Origin: a virus | IMG/VR virus record: IMGVR_UViG_3300045004_000238 | Coordinates: 1-20,402 of that record | Reading direction: 5' to 3' (one strand) | Length of the DNA: 20,402 nucleotides | Shown here: positions 8,169-14,765 of the stretch, piece after piece | Numbering within the stretch: position 1 is the first letter of the stretch | Layout: each line of letters starts with the position of its first letter | Position numbers and translations under genes: made by a program | The notes under the pieces: generated by a model | Database searches by the model: none | What the model was told of the DNA's origin: nothing | The model's input: the letters and a program-made list of their open reading frames with translations, nothing else

Positions 8169-8524
8169 TGGCCCGCCGGTTCGCCGGACGCGGCCTGATG
8201 GGTGGCACGAAGATCACCACCTACAACACGACCGTTCCGAGCGGCTACTACACCGCTGGCTACAATAGCGTGCCGGTCTACTACGACACCGCCGTCTATT
8301 ACGACACGACCTACTCCAACAACACCAGCCAGATGACCATAGAGTGGGTCGATATCGGCGGGGAGTTCGGAGGGTTCTACATCACGTATGAGACCTCTTG
8401 GTCTACCAGCTACCCGGTCGCCACATGGTACCCGCGAAACACGGTTCGCTACTCCGACCAACGCTACTGCTATTGGACTGACACCAGCTATTCGCAGCAG
8501 ACTTGGCGAGAAACTTCGTGGTGA
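8168..8524 (+). CDS. Tyrosine/threonine-rich tail-region protein, unknown
   Basis: 118 residues starting within the preceding stop (TGATG). Composition is extreme: about 17 Tyr, many Thr, Ser and Trp, with paired YYDT units (VYYDTAVYYDTTYSNN) and few charged residues after the basic start MARRFAGRGLMGG. It looks like a beta-structured, aromatic-rich surface protein, perhaps a fibre tip. I recognise no family. It belongs to the adhesin run 5.9-8.5 kb by position and codon use. Confidence 0.6.
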   Translation: MARRFAGRGLMGGTKITTYNTTVPSGYYTAGYNSVPVYYDTAVYYDTTYSNNTSQMTIEWVDIGGEFGGFYITYETSWSTSYPVATWYPRNTVRYSDQRYCYWTDTSYSQQTWRETSW

Positions 8525-8528
8525 CGGC

Positions 8529-9569
8529 ATGGTACTTCATGACCTTCATCGCGAACGCATCGGCGACTACAAGCACGCCGAACGTCTTGGCCCGCTGGCT
8601 GGGCGGCGCGGGAAACACCTTGGGAAGCTGAAGCCGGTCGAAGACCTCCTTCACGCCAAGGCTCCCCTCCCCGCCAGCTTCGACGTGAGCCGTGGCCAGC
8701 CGCCCTACTTCAACGAGTTCAGCTACACCGAATGCCTCGGCTTGCTGATGGTGCAGCCGCAGTCATCCGAGGTCGCAGCGCGCATGGTGGCGTTCGCCGC
8801 CGAGGCGCCCAATCCGTTCGACGGGTTCGACGTGTCGGCCATGGTCGCGGCTTGCGACAAGTACACCTTGGACGACGGCGCCCCGGTCGATCTCGAATCC
8901 GTAGCTTTCCCGCCCGGAACGAACATCTTCGACCTCTGCGTGAGCCGCGAGGCCATGGACCGCGCCATGCATCGCGATCCCGGCTTGATGATCAAACTGC
9001 ATCCCCTCACGAAGCCGGGCCTGATCGAACGGCTCGGGGTCCTCTACGGCTATCACCGGCTGATCGACCCCAATGTCAGCGGATGGGCCTGCCTGAACCG
9101 GGCCTCGGCGATCTACACCACGACCTCTTCCGAGATGGGCCTGTATGGGTTCCTGACCGGCAAGCGCGTGGTCAACGTGACCGCCTACGGGTTCGAAGCG
9201 CAGGGTAGCTACAACTCGTTGTATCGCTTGCTCTGGGAGCTATCTCCCGAGGATGCGACCGCTACGCTGAAGCGGGTCCTGAACTCGCCGTACAGCGGTC
9301 TATTCCATCCTGACGACCCGAACCTCGAAGCCAAAATGGACCTCTATTTCGCGAAGGCCATGGAGCTTCGCGAGCAGTTCAAGCCTCTCATCTACGAGTA
9401 CGAGCCGCGCGACTACGCGCGCCTTGTGAACCACCAACTACGAAAGCGACCACACCATGCTCCGAGCCCTCATCAACGGGGACAACGAAGTCATCCAGTG
9501 GCCGGTATGGGACAAGGACATCCCCAACCTGTTCCCGGCCATCAGCTTCCCCGACCCTATCGAGGATGA
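8529..9569 (+). CDS. Putative GT-B-fold, capsule-synthesis-like (KpsC/KpsS-type) protein
   Basis: 346 residues from ATG 8529, four bases after the previous stop. Residues 154-160 (IKLHPLT) and 198-215 (TTTSSEMGLYGFLTGKR, followed by VVN) resemble the KxHP and T-S-x-x-x-G-x-x-x-x-G-K-x-VV motifs of the nucleotide-sugar half of capsule polysaccharide glycosyltransferases. In those enzymes these motifs bind the CMP/nucleotide donor. A following GFEAQGSYNSLYRLL fits the usual post-motif helix. No signal or membrane segment is seen. It could modify host surface glycans or a virion protein. The last ~37 codons overlap the next gene and read as low-quality Pro/His/Arg-rich sequence, so the natural C-terminus may have been altered by a frameshift. 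The fold call is from motif recognition only. Confidence 0.5.
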   Translation: MVLHDLHRERIGDYKHAERLGPLAGRRGKHLGKLKPVEDLLHAKAPLPASFDVSRGQPPYFNEFSYTECLGLLMVQPQSSEVAARMVAFAAEAPNPFDGFDVSAMVAACDKYTLDDGAPVDLESVAFPPGTNIFDLCVSREAMDRAMHRDPGLMIKLHPLTKPGLIERLGVLYGYHRLIDPNVSGWACLNRASAIYTTTSSEMGLYGFLTGKRVVNVTAYGFEAQGSYNSLYRLLWELSPEDATATLKRVLNSPYSGLFHPDDPNLEAKMDLYFAKAMELREQFKPLIYEYEPRDYARLVNHQLRKRPHHAPSPHQRGQRSHPVAGMGQGHPQPVPGHQLPRPYRG

Positions 9570-9747
9570 CACCGACCTCTCGTATCTCGGCCTGATTAAC
9601 GTCCCGCCGACGATCCGCCCGGAACCGTCCGCCGAAGGTCTAAAGGTGGTGCTCGACACCCCCATCTGGATCGAAGGCGTGCTGACCCGGACCTACAAGG
9701 AAATCCCTCTCAACCCCGAACCTGAAGAAAACCCACCGACTGAATGA
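9457..9747 (+). CDS. Small acidic phage protein near tail genes, possible assembly chaperone
   Basis: 96 residues, acidic and Pro-rich (DFP/PEPEENPP-type C-terminus), with no membrane segment. It starts 113 bases before the end of the preceding reading frame and has no strong ribosome site. Its stop overlaps the next gene as ATGA. Small acidic proteins after the fibre genes often help fibre folding, but no family signature is visible. Between 9457 and 9569 this frame looks more protein-like than the overlapping one. Confidence 0.6.
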   Translation: MLRALINGDNEVIQWPVWDKDIPNLFPAISFPDPIEDDTDLSYLGLINVPPTIRPEPSAEGLKVVLDTPIWIEGVLTRTYKEIPLNPEPEENPPTE

Positions 9748-9977
9748 ACGACCCTACGACCGACAAGGACATCTTGATCCTTCTCGGCAAAATTGACGGC
9801 CAGCTTACCTCCCTGCTGGCCCGCTTCGACTCCCGCAACGCCGAGGACGACAAGAAGCACGCCCGCCACGAAGAACGCCTGTCCGCTCTGGAGAAGGCCA
9901 AGTGGATCATGATGGGCGCCAGCGTCGCCGCCGGTGGCGGGGCCGCCACCCTCTTCCAATTGTTCGGAGCGGGCTGA
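9744..9977 (+). CDS. Small membrane protein with coiled-coil N-terminus (XhlA/holin-accessory type)
   Basis: 77 residues starting in an ATGA overlap. Residues 5-50 form a charged helix or coiled coil (LLGKIDGQLTSLLARFD, then KKHARHEERLSALEK). Residues of about 53-76 are one hydrophobic Gly/Ala-rich membrane helix (WIMMGASVAAGGGAATLFQL). The plan is that of XhlA/DUF1515-type proteins that assist lysis. It lies directly before small terminase, where T7 carries its holin (gp17.5). So it may be the main holin, with the 57-residue protein at 3957 as a second one. Confidence 0.65.
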   Translation: MNDPTTDKDILILLGKIDGQLTSLLARFDSRNAEDDKKHARHEERLSALEKAKWIMMGASVAAGGGAATLFQLFGAG

Positions 9978-10270
9978 TGAGCAAGCGCGCCACCGAAGAG
10001 CGCCTGAGCTTTCTGCACGGCATGACCGCCGACGCGATCATCGACGAGCTTACCCGCGCTCAGGCACGGGCGGCGATGTACCCCGATGACCCGGCCTGCG
10101 CGGTGAACCCGCAGCTTCTCGACAAGGCCATGAAGCTCTTGTCCATCACCGGCATCACCGCGCCGCTCGCCGTTCCAAAGGCCGAGAACGTCAAGGCGAA
10201 GCTCGCCGCCCTCATGGACGGTGATGTGGACCTCGACGCCGAGGCTATGTCGGGCGACCGACACCACTAA
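9977..10270 (+). CDS. terS: Terminase small subunit (DNA maturase A)
   Basis: 97 residues starting in TGATGA at the previous stop. Size, position directly ahead of the large subunit and layout match T7 gp18: a helical N-terminal part (TEERLSFLHGMTADAIIDEL), the central DPACAVNPQLLDKAMKLLSITGI segment with the L-x-KA-x-KLL pattern, and an acidic C-terminus. In T7 the small subunit recognises concatemeric DNA and directs the large subunit. The call leans on gene order as well as weak sequence similarity. Confidence 0.8.
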   Translation: MSKRATEERLSFLHGMTADAIIDELTRAQARAAMYPDDPACAVNPQLLDKAMKLLSITGITAPLAVPKAENVKAKLAALMDGDVDLDAEAMSGDRHH

Positions 10271-10335
10271 CCCCAATTCCATCGCGCCCGTGATCACGCC
10301 TTCCAAGGCGTGGTCGCGGCTGCGCGCCCCTTTGC

Positions 10336-12069
10336 TTGGAAACAGACAACCTCTCGTTCGCCGATCACCTGAAGGCGGACTTCCCCCTATTCGTCCGCTA
10401 CGTCTGGAAGCACGTCCTGATGCTTCCGCCGCCCACGCGGACGCAACTCGACATTGCCGACTATCTTGCCACCGGCCCGAACCGCCGGTTCATCCAAGCC
10501 TTCCGTGGCGTCGGCAAGTCGTTCCTGACCTGCGCCTACGTCGTATGGAAGCTCTGGAACAACCCTCAACTCAAAATCCTGATCGTCTCGGCGAACGAGG
10601 ACGGCGCCACCAACAACGCCAACCTCATCAAGCAGATCATCGACCATGAGGCCGGTGACGATCTCTGGCGTGACCTTCGCTCTCGCCGCGATCAGCGAAG
10701 CTCCACCCTCGCCTTCGACGTTGGCCCGGCCCTCCCCAACAAGCAGCCCAGCGTGTCGGTCACCGGCATCTTCGGCCAGCTTCCCGGCAACCGCGCCGAC
10801 ATCCTCATCCCCGACGATATCGAGAACGATAAGAATTCGGCGACGGAGACCCAGCGCGAACGGCTGATCAAGCAGACCACCGAGTTCGCGGCGATCATTA
10901 ACGGACGCCCGAACCCGCACGTCATCTACCTCGGCACGCCTCAGTGCGAAGAGTCGATCTACAAGGGGCTGCGGGATCGCGGATATGGCGTCCGCATCTG
11001 GCCCGTCCGCTATCCGCTGGTCGCCAAGCTGCACACCTATGACGGTGCGCTTGCGCCCATGCTGCGGGAAGACATCCTCGCCAACGGCGACCTCTGCAAA
11101 CCAATCGGATCTTCCCTCGGCGGCGCCCCCACCGATCCGCAACGGTTCGACGAACACTCGTTGCACCTGACCGAAGTGGACATGCGGGCGGCGGCCTTCA
11201 TGCTCCAGATGCAGTTGGACACCAGCCTGTCCGACGCCGAGCGGTATCCGCTCAAGACCTCCGACTTCATCGTCATGGATGTCGATCCGAAGATCGCCCC
11301 GGTCCAACTCGCGTGGGCCAGCGGCGGCGATCAGACGATCAAGGATTTGCAGAACGTCGGCTTCAATGGCGACCGGTTCCACCGGCCTATGTACGTCAGC
11401 ACCAAGGCGTTCGAGAATTTCACCGGCGCCGTCATGCACATCGACCCTTCCGGCAAAGGCAAGGACGAGACGGCCTACTGTGTGACGAAGTTCTTGAAGG
11501 GGATGGTCTACATCCGCCGTTGGGGCGGTCTCACCGGCGGCTATGACGCCGAGACTTTGGAACGGTTAGCGACCATCGCCGCCGAGGAACAGGTCAATGA
11601 GATCGTCGTGGAATCCAACTTTGGGGACGGCATGTTCGAGAAGTTGCTCGAACCCGTGCTGGCCCGGAAGCACCCTTGCCGGATCACCGGCGAGCGGGCC
11701 TCCGGTCAGAAGGAGAAGCGCGTCCTCAACATCCTCGAACCGGCCCTAAAGCAGCACCGGCTTGTCATAGACACAACCGTGGTCCGCGCCGATCTCGCCC
11801 ATCCCAACCGCGATCAGTCCGGGCTCTATCAGCTAACCCACCTCACCGAGGCTCGCGGGTCGCTGAAGCACGATGACCGGATCGACGTGCTGGCCGCGTC
11901 GGTCGGCCATTGGACCAAGTACCTGAACGCCGATGTGACCAAGGCCGAAGAGGCATGGAAGCGAAAGCAGGACGAAGAATTCGAGAAGCGGTTCTTCGCC
12001 GGGACGATCATCGGAGATCGTGCTGGGAAGAGTGGCCGCCGTCGCGCGGTCGGTCGCCGGATGAGGTGA
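10336..12069 (+). CDS. terL: Terminase large subunit (DNA maturase B), complete
   Basis: Packaging ATPase and nuclease, strongly similar to T7 gp19 along its whole length (577 versus about 586 residues). The Walker A-type motif is RGVGKS (57-62). Walker B is ADILIPDDIE with Asp160/Asp161, and RVIYLGTPQ-type coupling is present as HVIYLGTPQ. The RNase H-like nuclease has Asp370 in HIDPSGKGKDE, Asp431 in ESNFGDGMF and Asp514/Asp517 in KHDDRID. The start is TTG at 10336; an in-frame stop lies at 10291 with no ATG or GTG after it, and no clear ribosome site is seen, so the start may be damaged or unusual. Every catalytic residue is kept even though the element lacks a capsid. The last 62 bases overlap the minus-strand gene. 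Confidence 0.96.
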   Translation: METDNLSFADHLKADFPLFVRYVWKHVLMLPPPTRTQLDIADYLATGPNRRFIQAFRGVGKSFLTCAYVVWKLWNNPQLKILIVSANEDGATNNANLIKQIIDHEAGDDLWRDLRSRRDQRSSTLAFDVGPALPNKQPSVSVTGIFGQLPGNRADILIPDDIENDKNSATETQRERLIKQTTEFAAIINGRPNPHVIYLGTPQCEESIYKGLRDRGYGVRIWPVRYPLVAKLHTYDGALAPMLREDILANGDLCKPIGSSLGGAPTDPQRFDEHSLHLTEVDMRAAAFMLQMQLDTSLSDAERYPLKTSDFIVMDVDPKIAPVQLAWASGGDQTIKDLQNVGFNGDRFHRPMYVSTKAFENFTGAVMHIDPSGKGKDETAYCVTKFLKGMVYIRRWGGLTGGYDAETLERLATIAAEEQVNEIVVESNFGDGMFEKLLEPVLARKHPCRITGERASGQKEKRVLNILEPALKQHRLVIDTTVVRADLAHPNRDQSGLYQLTHLTEARGSLKHDDRIDVLAASVGHWTKYLNADVTKAEEAWKRKQDEEFEKRFFAGTIIGDRAGKSGRRRAVGRRMR

Positions 12070-12508
12070 CCGGGACAACTCGGAACAGGCGTCGCACAAT
12101 TCCGAAAGGCAGGGAGCCGCCGGGCGGGTAGTGCAAGACCACCTCTTCGTCCTTTGGTTTGTGCGGCCTTTTGACGTGATCGGCTACCCGTTCAGCCAAG
12201 ACGCCGTTCGTCTCAAGTAACTCGGTGTCGACTTCGAACACGACGCCGGAGGCCACACCGCCCCAGAGGGCGTACCCGCTCGCGACCTCGTAGTGAGGCG
12301 TGAAGCTCACCCAGCCACGGGGGTTCTTTGCGGAGTCCCATTGATGGGGACGAATGGCGTTGCTCACGCAGCTTCCCATCCGTCCCAAGCCATGGAAACC
12401 ACTGCCGTGGTACAGCGGAGCCTCTACGACCGAGCCCTTCGGGAGCAGCGCTCGCCCTTCCATGAACATCATCAGGTTCACGCCGCGATAGAGCTTGCCG
12501 TTGATCAT
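12008..12508 (-). CDS. Putative mono-ADP-ribosyltransferase-fold protein
   Basis: About 166 residues from the ATG at 12508, which has AGGAAAGGGG before it. The order of motifs suggests an R-S-E type ADP-ribosyltransferase. There is an early Arg in LYRGVN (Arg8). A strand WVSFTPHYEVASGYA (about 66-80) matches the usual S-T-S-plus-helix. DEEVVLHYPPGG (about 120-130), followed by LFRV, matches the E-x-E/VL-PPG-x-x-F-x-V end strand, with a Glu as presumed catalytic residue and Asp rather than Glu/Gln two before it. Such phage enzymes (for example T4 Alt and Mod) modify host RNA polymerase or translation, or act as toxins. It is the only gene opposing the late operon, and its end overlaps terL tail-to-tail. 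The family call is by eye. Confidence 0.45.
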   Translation of the reverse strand: MINGKLYRGVNLMMFMEGRALLPKGSVVEAPLYHGSGFHGLGRMGSCVSNAIRPHQWDSAKNPRGWVSFTPHYEVASGYALWGGVASGVVFEVDTELLETNGVLAERVADHVKRPHKPKDEEVVLHYPPGGSLPFGIVRRLFRVVPVTSSGDRPRDGGHSSQHDLR

Positions 12509-12586
12509 GGGCGCCCCCTTTCCTGCGATCCAAAATCGCAGCCTTCGACGGAGGCGTAGAGCCCGTTTCGGTGTCCTCGAAGCACT

Positions 12587-12601
12587 GACACGGTATAGGA
12601 A
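12587..12601 (+). promoter_or_regulatory. Second candidate phage RNA polymerase promoter
   Basis: CGGTATAGGAA at 12591-12601 repeats the sequence found after the polymerase gene, with matching G and C at the two preceding odd positions. It points rightward, away from the minus-strand gene at 12508 and towards the 48-codon ORF and hairpin at 12734-12880. It lies in the 225-base gap between those two genes. Confidence 0.35.
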
Positions 12602-12733
12602 GACCGCGCACTCGACGCCCACGCTGAACTAATTCAAGCGCAGATCAAAGACACCTCTGTGTATTCGAGACCAGTATTATGATATCATTCCAGTTGTAGC
12701 GCGGTCAGAACCGCCCACTTCAGGAGATCATAA

Positions 12734-12880
12734 ATGGAACTGCACAAGATGTTCCCGACCAAAGTCAAGAACAAAATTTTCGAATATTTGAAGAATCGCC
12801 GGTTGACATGGCTCACCTTCAATCGTCGCGCTTTGCGCGAGAGCCTTCGGCTCGTGCGATTGAAGGTGAGCCAGCCATAG
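12734..12880 (+). CDS. 48-residue very basic ORF overlapping a large palindrome
   Basis: AGGAG sits eight bases before the ATG. The product starts MELHKMFPTKVKNKIFEYLK and carries 13 Lys/Arg against three Glu, so it is an amphipathic cationic peptide. The second half of the coding sequence is exactly the three-way-junction palindrome at 12809-12873, so the codons there may be set by nucleic acid structure rather than protein function. The surroundings (12630-12950) are AT-richer than the rest. It could be a small regulator, a toxin-like peptide or a leader peptide, or the ORF could be accidental over a structured RNA. Confidence 0.4.
   Translation: MELHKMFPTKVKNKIFEYLKNRRLTWLTFNRRALRESLRLVRLKVSQP
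12809..12873. repeat. 17-bp perfect inverted repeat enclosing two hairpins (three-way junction)
   Basis: Arms TGGCTCACCTTCAATCG (12809-12825) and its exact complement (12857-12873) enclose 31 bases. Those bases themselves form two perfect hairpins, TCGCGC-TTT-GCGCGA (12826-12840) and GAGCC-TTC-GGCTC (12841-12853). Almost every base is paired in the resulting cloverleaf-like fold, on either strand. A TTGACA lies immediately left (12803-12808). Possible roles are a structured RNA, a terminator, a single-strand origin or a recombination site. No T-run follows, which argues against a simple terminator. Confidence 0.85.
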
Positions 12881-12956
12881 CACATTTTGTACTTTTAGAC
12901 AAGCCGAATACTACATCTCGCATGGCGTTTGGTTTTGCCAATGCTAAGCTCGCTGG

Positions 12957-13724
12957 ATGTCCGACCCGAGCGCCATCCCGCCCCTTCCCGAAGGGCAAGG
13001 CCTGCCCGACAAAACCGCGCTGGCGATCTACCATGCGCTGCTGAAGCGGTACTTCGAACTCACCCTTGAGAGCATGGAAAAGGACATGGCCATCGCGTCG
13101 GATTTCGACGATGGGCCATCACTTGAATCTCTGACCGCCCGAGCGAAATGGTGGAAGAAGATCGACCTGATCTTCGAGACCGACAAATTGTTCGACCGGC
13201 GTTACTCCGGGCCGAAGGGCGAACTCCAACTCGTTCAAGAGATTTTCGGCGAACAGCTTGGGATCGACCCACTCCTTCTGGCCGATGATATCGAGAAGCG
13301 GTTGGATTGGTACAAGCGACGGATCGCAGCCGACTACGCCCGGACGGTGAAGGAGCGGATCGACAACCACAGCGTCGCGTCCCCCATCGAGCAAATCTTC
13401 CTCATGGAGTGGCACTTCCTGCGCGTTGAAGAACGGTTCGGCGTAGTCCTCACCCCACAGCTTGAGGTCACCGCCGAAGACCGCACCTACCGCATCGACT
13501 TCGGCGTGACCAAAGCCGGTAAGGCGGCGAAGTTGGGCATCGAGCTTGATGGCCACGCTTTCCACGAGCGAACCCCATCGCAGGCGGCCAAGGATAAGCA
13601 GCGCGAGCGCGCACTGATCCGGCAAGGCTTCACGATCCTCCGCTTCACAGGAACGGAGATGGTGAGGAACCCGCGCCAATGCCTGACAGAGGTTGTCGCA
13701 GTGATCGAGCAGAACGTCGCGTAG
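12957..13724 (+). CDS. PD-(D/E)XK nuclease, DUF559/Vsr-like
   Basis: 255 residues. The N-terminal 130 residues are helical and unassigned. The C-terminal domain begins with SPIEQIFLMEWHFL and has the nuclease core TYRIDFGV (Asp181), LGIELDGHAFHER (Glu196, Asp198, His200). It ends in the typical strand-helix GFTILRFTGTEMVRNPRQC. This order is that of DUF559/Vsr-like endonuclease folds. The role could be a nickase, a homing or restriction activity, or host DNA damage; there is no methyltransferase partner nearby. The start ATG has only a weak ribosome site; no better one is in frame. It is a stand-alone gene between the small palindrome and the oriT-like hairpins. Confidence 0.75.
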   Translation: MSDPSAIPPLPEGQGLPDKTALAIYHALLKRYFELTLESMEKDMAIASDFDDGPSLESLTARAKWWKKIDLIFETDKLFDRRYSGPKGELQLVQEIFGEQLGIDPLLLADDIEKRLDWYKRRIAADYARTVKERIDNHSVASPIEQIFLMEWHFLRVEERFGVVLTPQLEVTAEDRTYRIDFGVTKAGKAAKLGIELDGHAFHERTPSQAAKDKQRERALIRQGFTILRFTGTEMVRNPRQCLTEVVAVIEQNVA

Positions 13725-13739
13725 GCGTTCAGATCGTTT

Positions 13740-13840
13740 TGGGGTCGCATTTCTGAAACCCCATAGTTAGCGCGAAGCGCGGGCCAGACCCCCCGTGGGG
13801 GTGGCTTGCGAGCCGGGGCGGGGGCGCCCTCCCCCAGACC
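13740..13840 (+). other. Hairpin cluster, candidate mobilisation origin (oriT-like)
   Basis: A run of stems follows the nuclease gene: TGGGGT/ACCCCA (13740-13763), GCGC-GAA-GCGC (13770-13780), ACCCCC-CGT-GGGGGT (13788-13802) and GGCTTGCGAGCC (13803-13814), then GCGCCCTCCCCC (13824-13835). The last piece matches the core after the nick in RSF1010/R1162-type (MOBQ) origins, TGCGCCCTCCC as I recall it, and like them it follows an inverted repeat. No relaxase gene is present, so transfer would need one in trans. The first stem alone may be the terminator of the nuclease gene. The oriT call is an inference. Confidence 0.3.
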
Positions 13841-13902
13841 ATGCCGCCCGCTATGCGATGGCCATGAGCCTCGCGTTCGATTCTGACAATTGATTCAATG
13901 GG

Positions 13903-13936
13903 TTGACTTGACATTGAGCGCGTTGAGTCGGAATGT
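13903..13936 (+). promoter_or_regulatory. Host-type promoter of the serine recombinase gene
   Basis: TTGACT and overlapping TTGACA (13903-13913) are followed after 17 bases by GAATGT (13931-13936), about 30 bases before the ATG. A CACACA-containing sequence (13941-13947) lies at the presumed transcription start and resembles motifs around the ArdC promoter. Confidence 0.5.
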
Positions 13937-13964
13937 TTGTTCACACACAAGGGGGCCTTAACCC

Positions 13965-14618
13965 ATGAACAAACCTACTCGCTTCGTTTCGTACATCAGG
14001 GTTTCAACCGTGCGCCAAGGCGAGTCCGGCCTTGGGCTGGAGGCTCAACGGGAAGCCGTGCGCGGATACCTGAACGGGCGGGAGCTTCTCGCCGAATTCC
14101 CCGAGATTGAGACCGGCAAAGGATCGAACGCGCTGGCCAAGCGGCCCAAGCTGCGAGAGGCGTTGGCCTATGCCAAAGCCAAGCGCGCGACCTTGGTTAT
14201 CGCAAAGCTCGATAGGCTGGCGAGGAACGTGCATTTCATCTCGGGCCTAATGGAAGCCGGAGTCGATTTCGTCGCCGTCGATATGCCGGAGGCGAACCGC
14301 CTAACCCTTCACGTCATGGCCGCATTCGCCGAGCATGAGCGCGAGACCATCGCCCAAAGGACACGGGAAGCTATGGCCGCCGCAAAGGCGCGAGGAACGG
14401 TCATGGGGGCCAATGGCAAAGCTTTGGCCGCCAAGCATAGGCAAGAGGCTAAAGCCCGTCTGGCGCCGCTCTCTGGCCGCCTATTGGCCATGCGCGCAGA
14501 GGGCCTGACCGTCCGCAGGATCGCCGAGACGCTCAACGCGGAAGGCGTCGCCTCGCCGGGCGGCGGACGATGGCATGTGGCCAGTGTGCATCGGGCCTTG
14601 GGACGCCTCGCCGCTTGA
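13965..14618 (+). CDS. Small serine recombinase (resolvase/invertase family)
   Basis: 217 residues. The N-terminal catalytic domain has YIRVSTVRQGESGLGLEAQ with nucleophile Ser14 and Arg12. It continues with the KLDRLARN motif (Arg84, Arg87), the AEHERETIAQRTREA helix and a C-terminal helix-turn-helix (RIAETLNAEGVASPGGG onward). These enzymes resolve multimers or invert/excise DNA at short sites. It lacks the large C-terminal domains of phage-type large serine integrases, so plasmid-type resolution is more likely than prophage integration, though I cannot exclude an integration role. AAGGGGGCC lies ahead of the ATG. Its own promoter suggests it is expressed independently of the phage polymerase. 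Confidence 0.9.
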   Translation: MNKPTRFVSYIRVSTVRQGESGLGLEAQREAVRGYLNGRELLAEFPEIETGKGSNALAKRPKLREALAYAKAKRATLVIAKLDRLARNVHFISGLMEAGVDFVAVDMPEANRLTLHVMAAFAEHERETIAQRTREAMAAAKARGTVMGANGKALAAKHRQEAKARLAPLSGRLLAMRAEGLTVRRIAETLNAEGVASPGGGRWHVASVHRALGRLAA

Positions 14619-14650
14619 GCCCGTACATTTGTCGTCCCCTGCATTTTTTG

Positions 14651-14700
14651 CGTGTTATCACACATTGTGTGTTGACAACCTTTCGCCCAACCCATTAGAC
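14651..14700 (+). promoter_or_regulatory. Promoter and CACACA-type operator of the ArdC gene
   Basis: TTGACA at 14672-14677 and TTAGAC 17 bases later form a host-type promoter. The -35 box is overlapped on its left by the palindromic ACACA-TTG-TGTGT (14660-14672). Further CACACA tracts lie at 14740-14746 and over the ATG at 14758-14766. The arrangement suggests a repressor bound over the promoter and leader. Confidence 0.45.
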
Positions 14701-14765
14701 GTTCGCCCCATCGGAAGCGACCAACAAATACATTGGCTAACACACACAACGATAAGGCACACACA

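Noticed and set aside
10387-11439. 350-codon open frame antisense to the large terminase
   Set aside because: The terminase frame is strongly conserved; the antisense product is low-complexity and arises from GC-rich codon structure.
12685-12885. 66-codon minus-strand frame over the palindrome
   Set aside because: There is no ribosome site, and the opposite strand has a better-supported small ORF; both may only reflect the structured repeat.
13965-14618. Serine recombinase as the phage integrase
   Set aside because: It is a small resolvase/invertase type without the large C-terminal domains, and I found no attachment site or tRNA fragment nearby; resolution is more likely.
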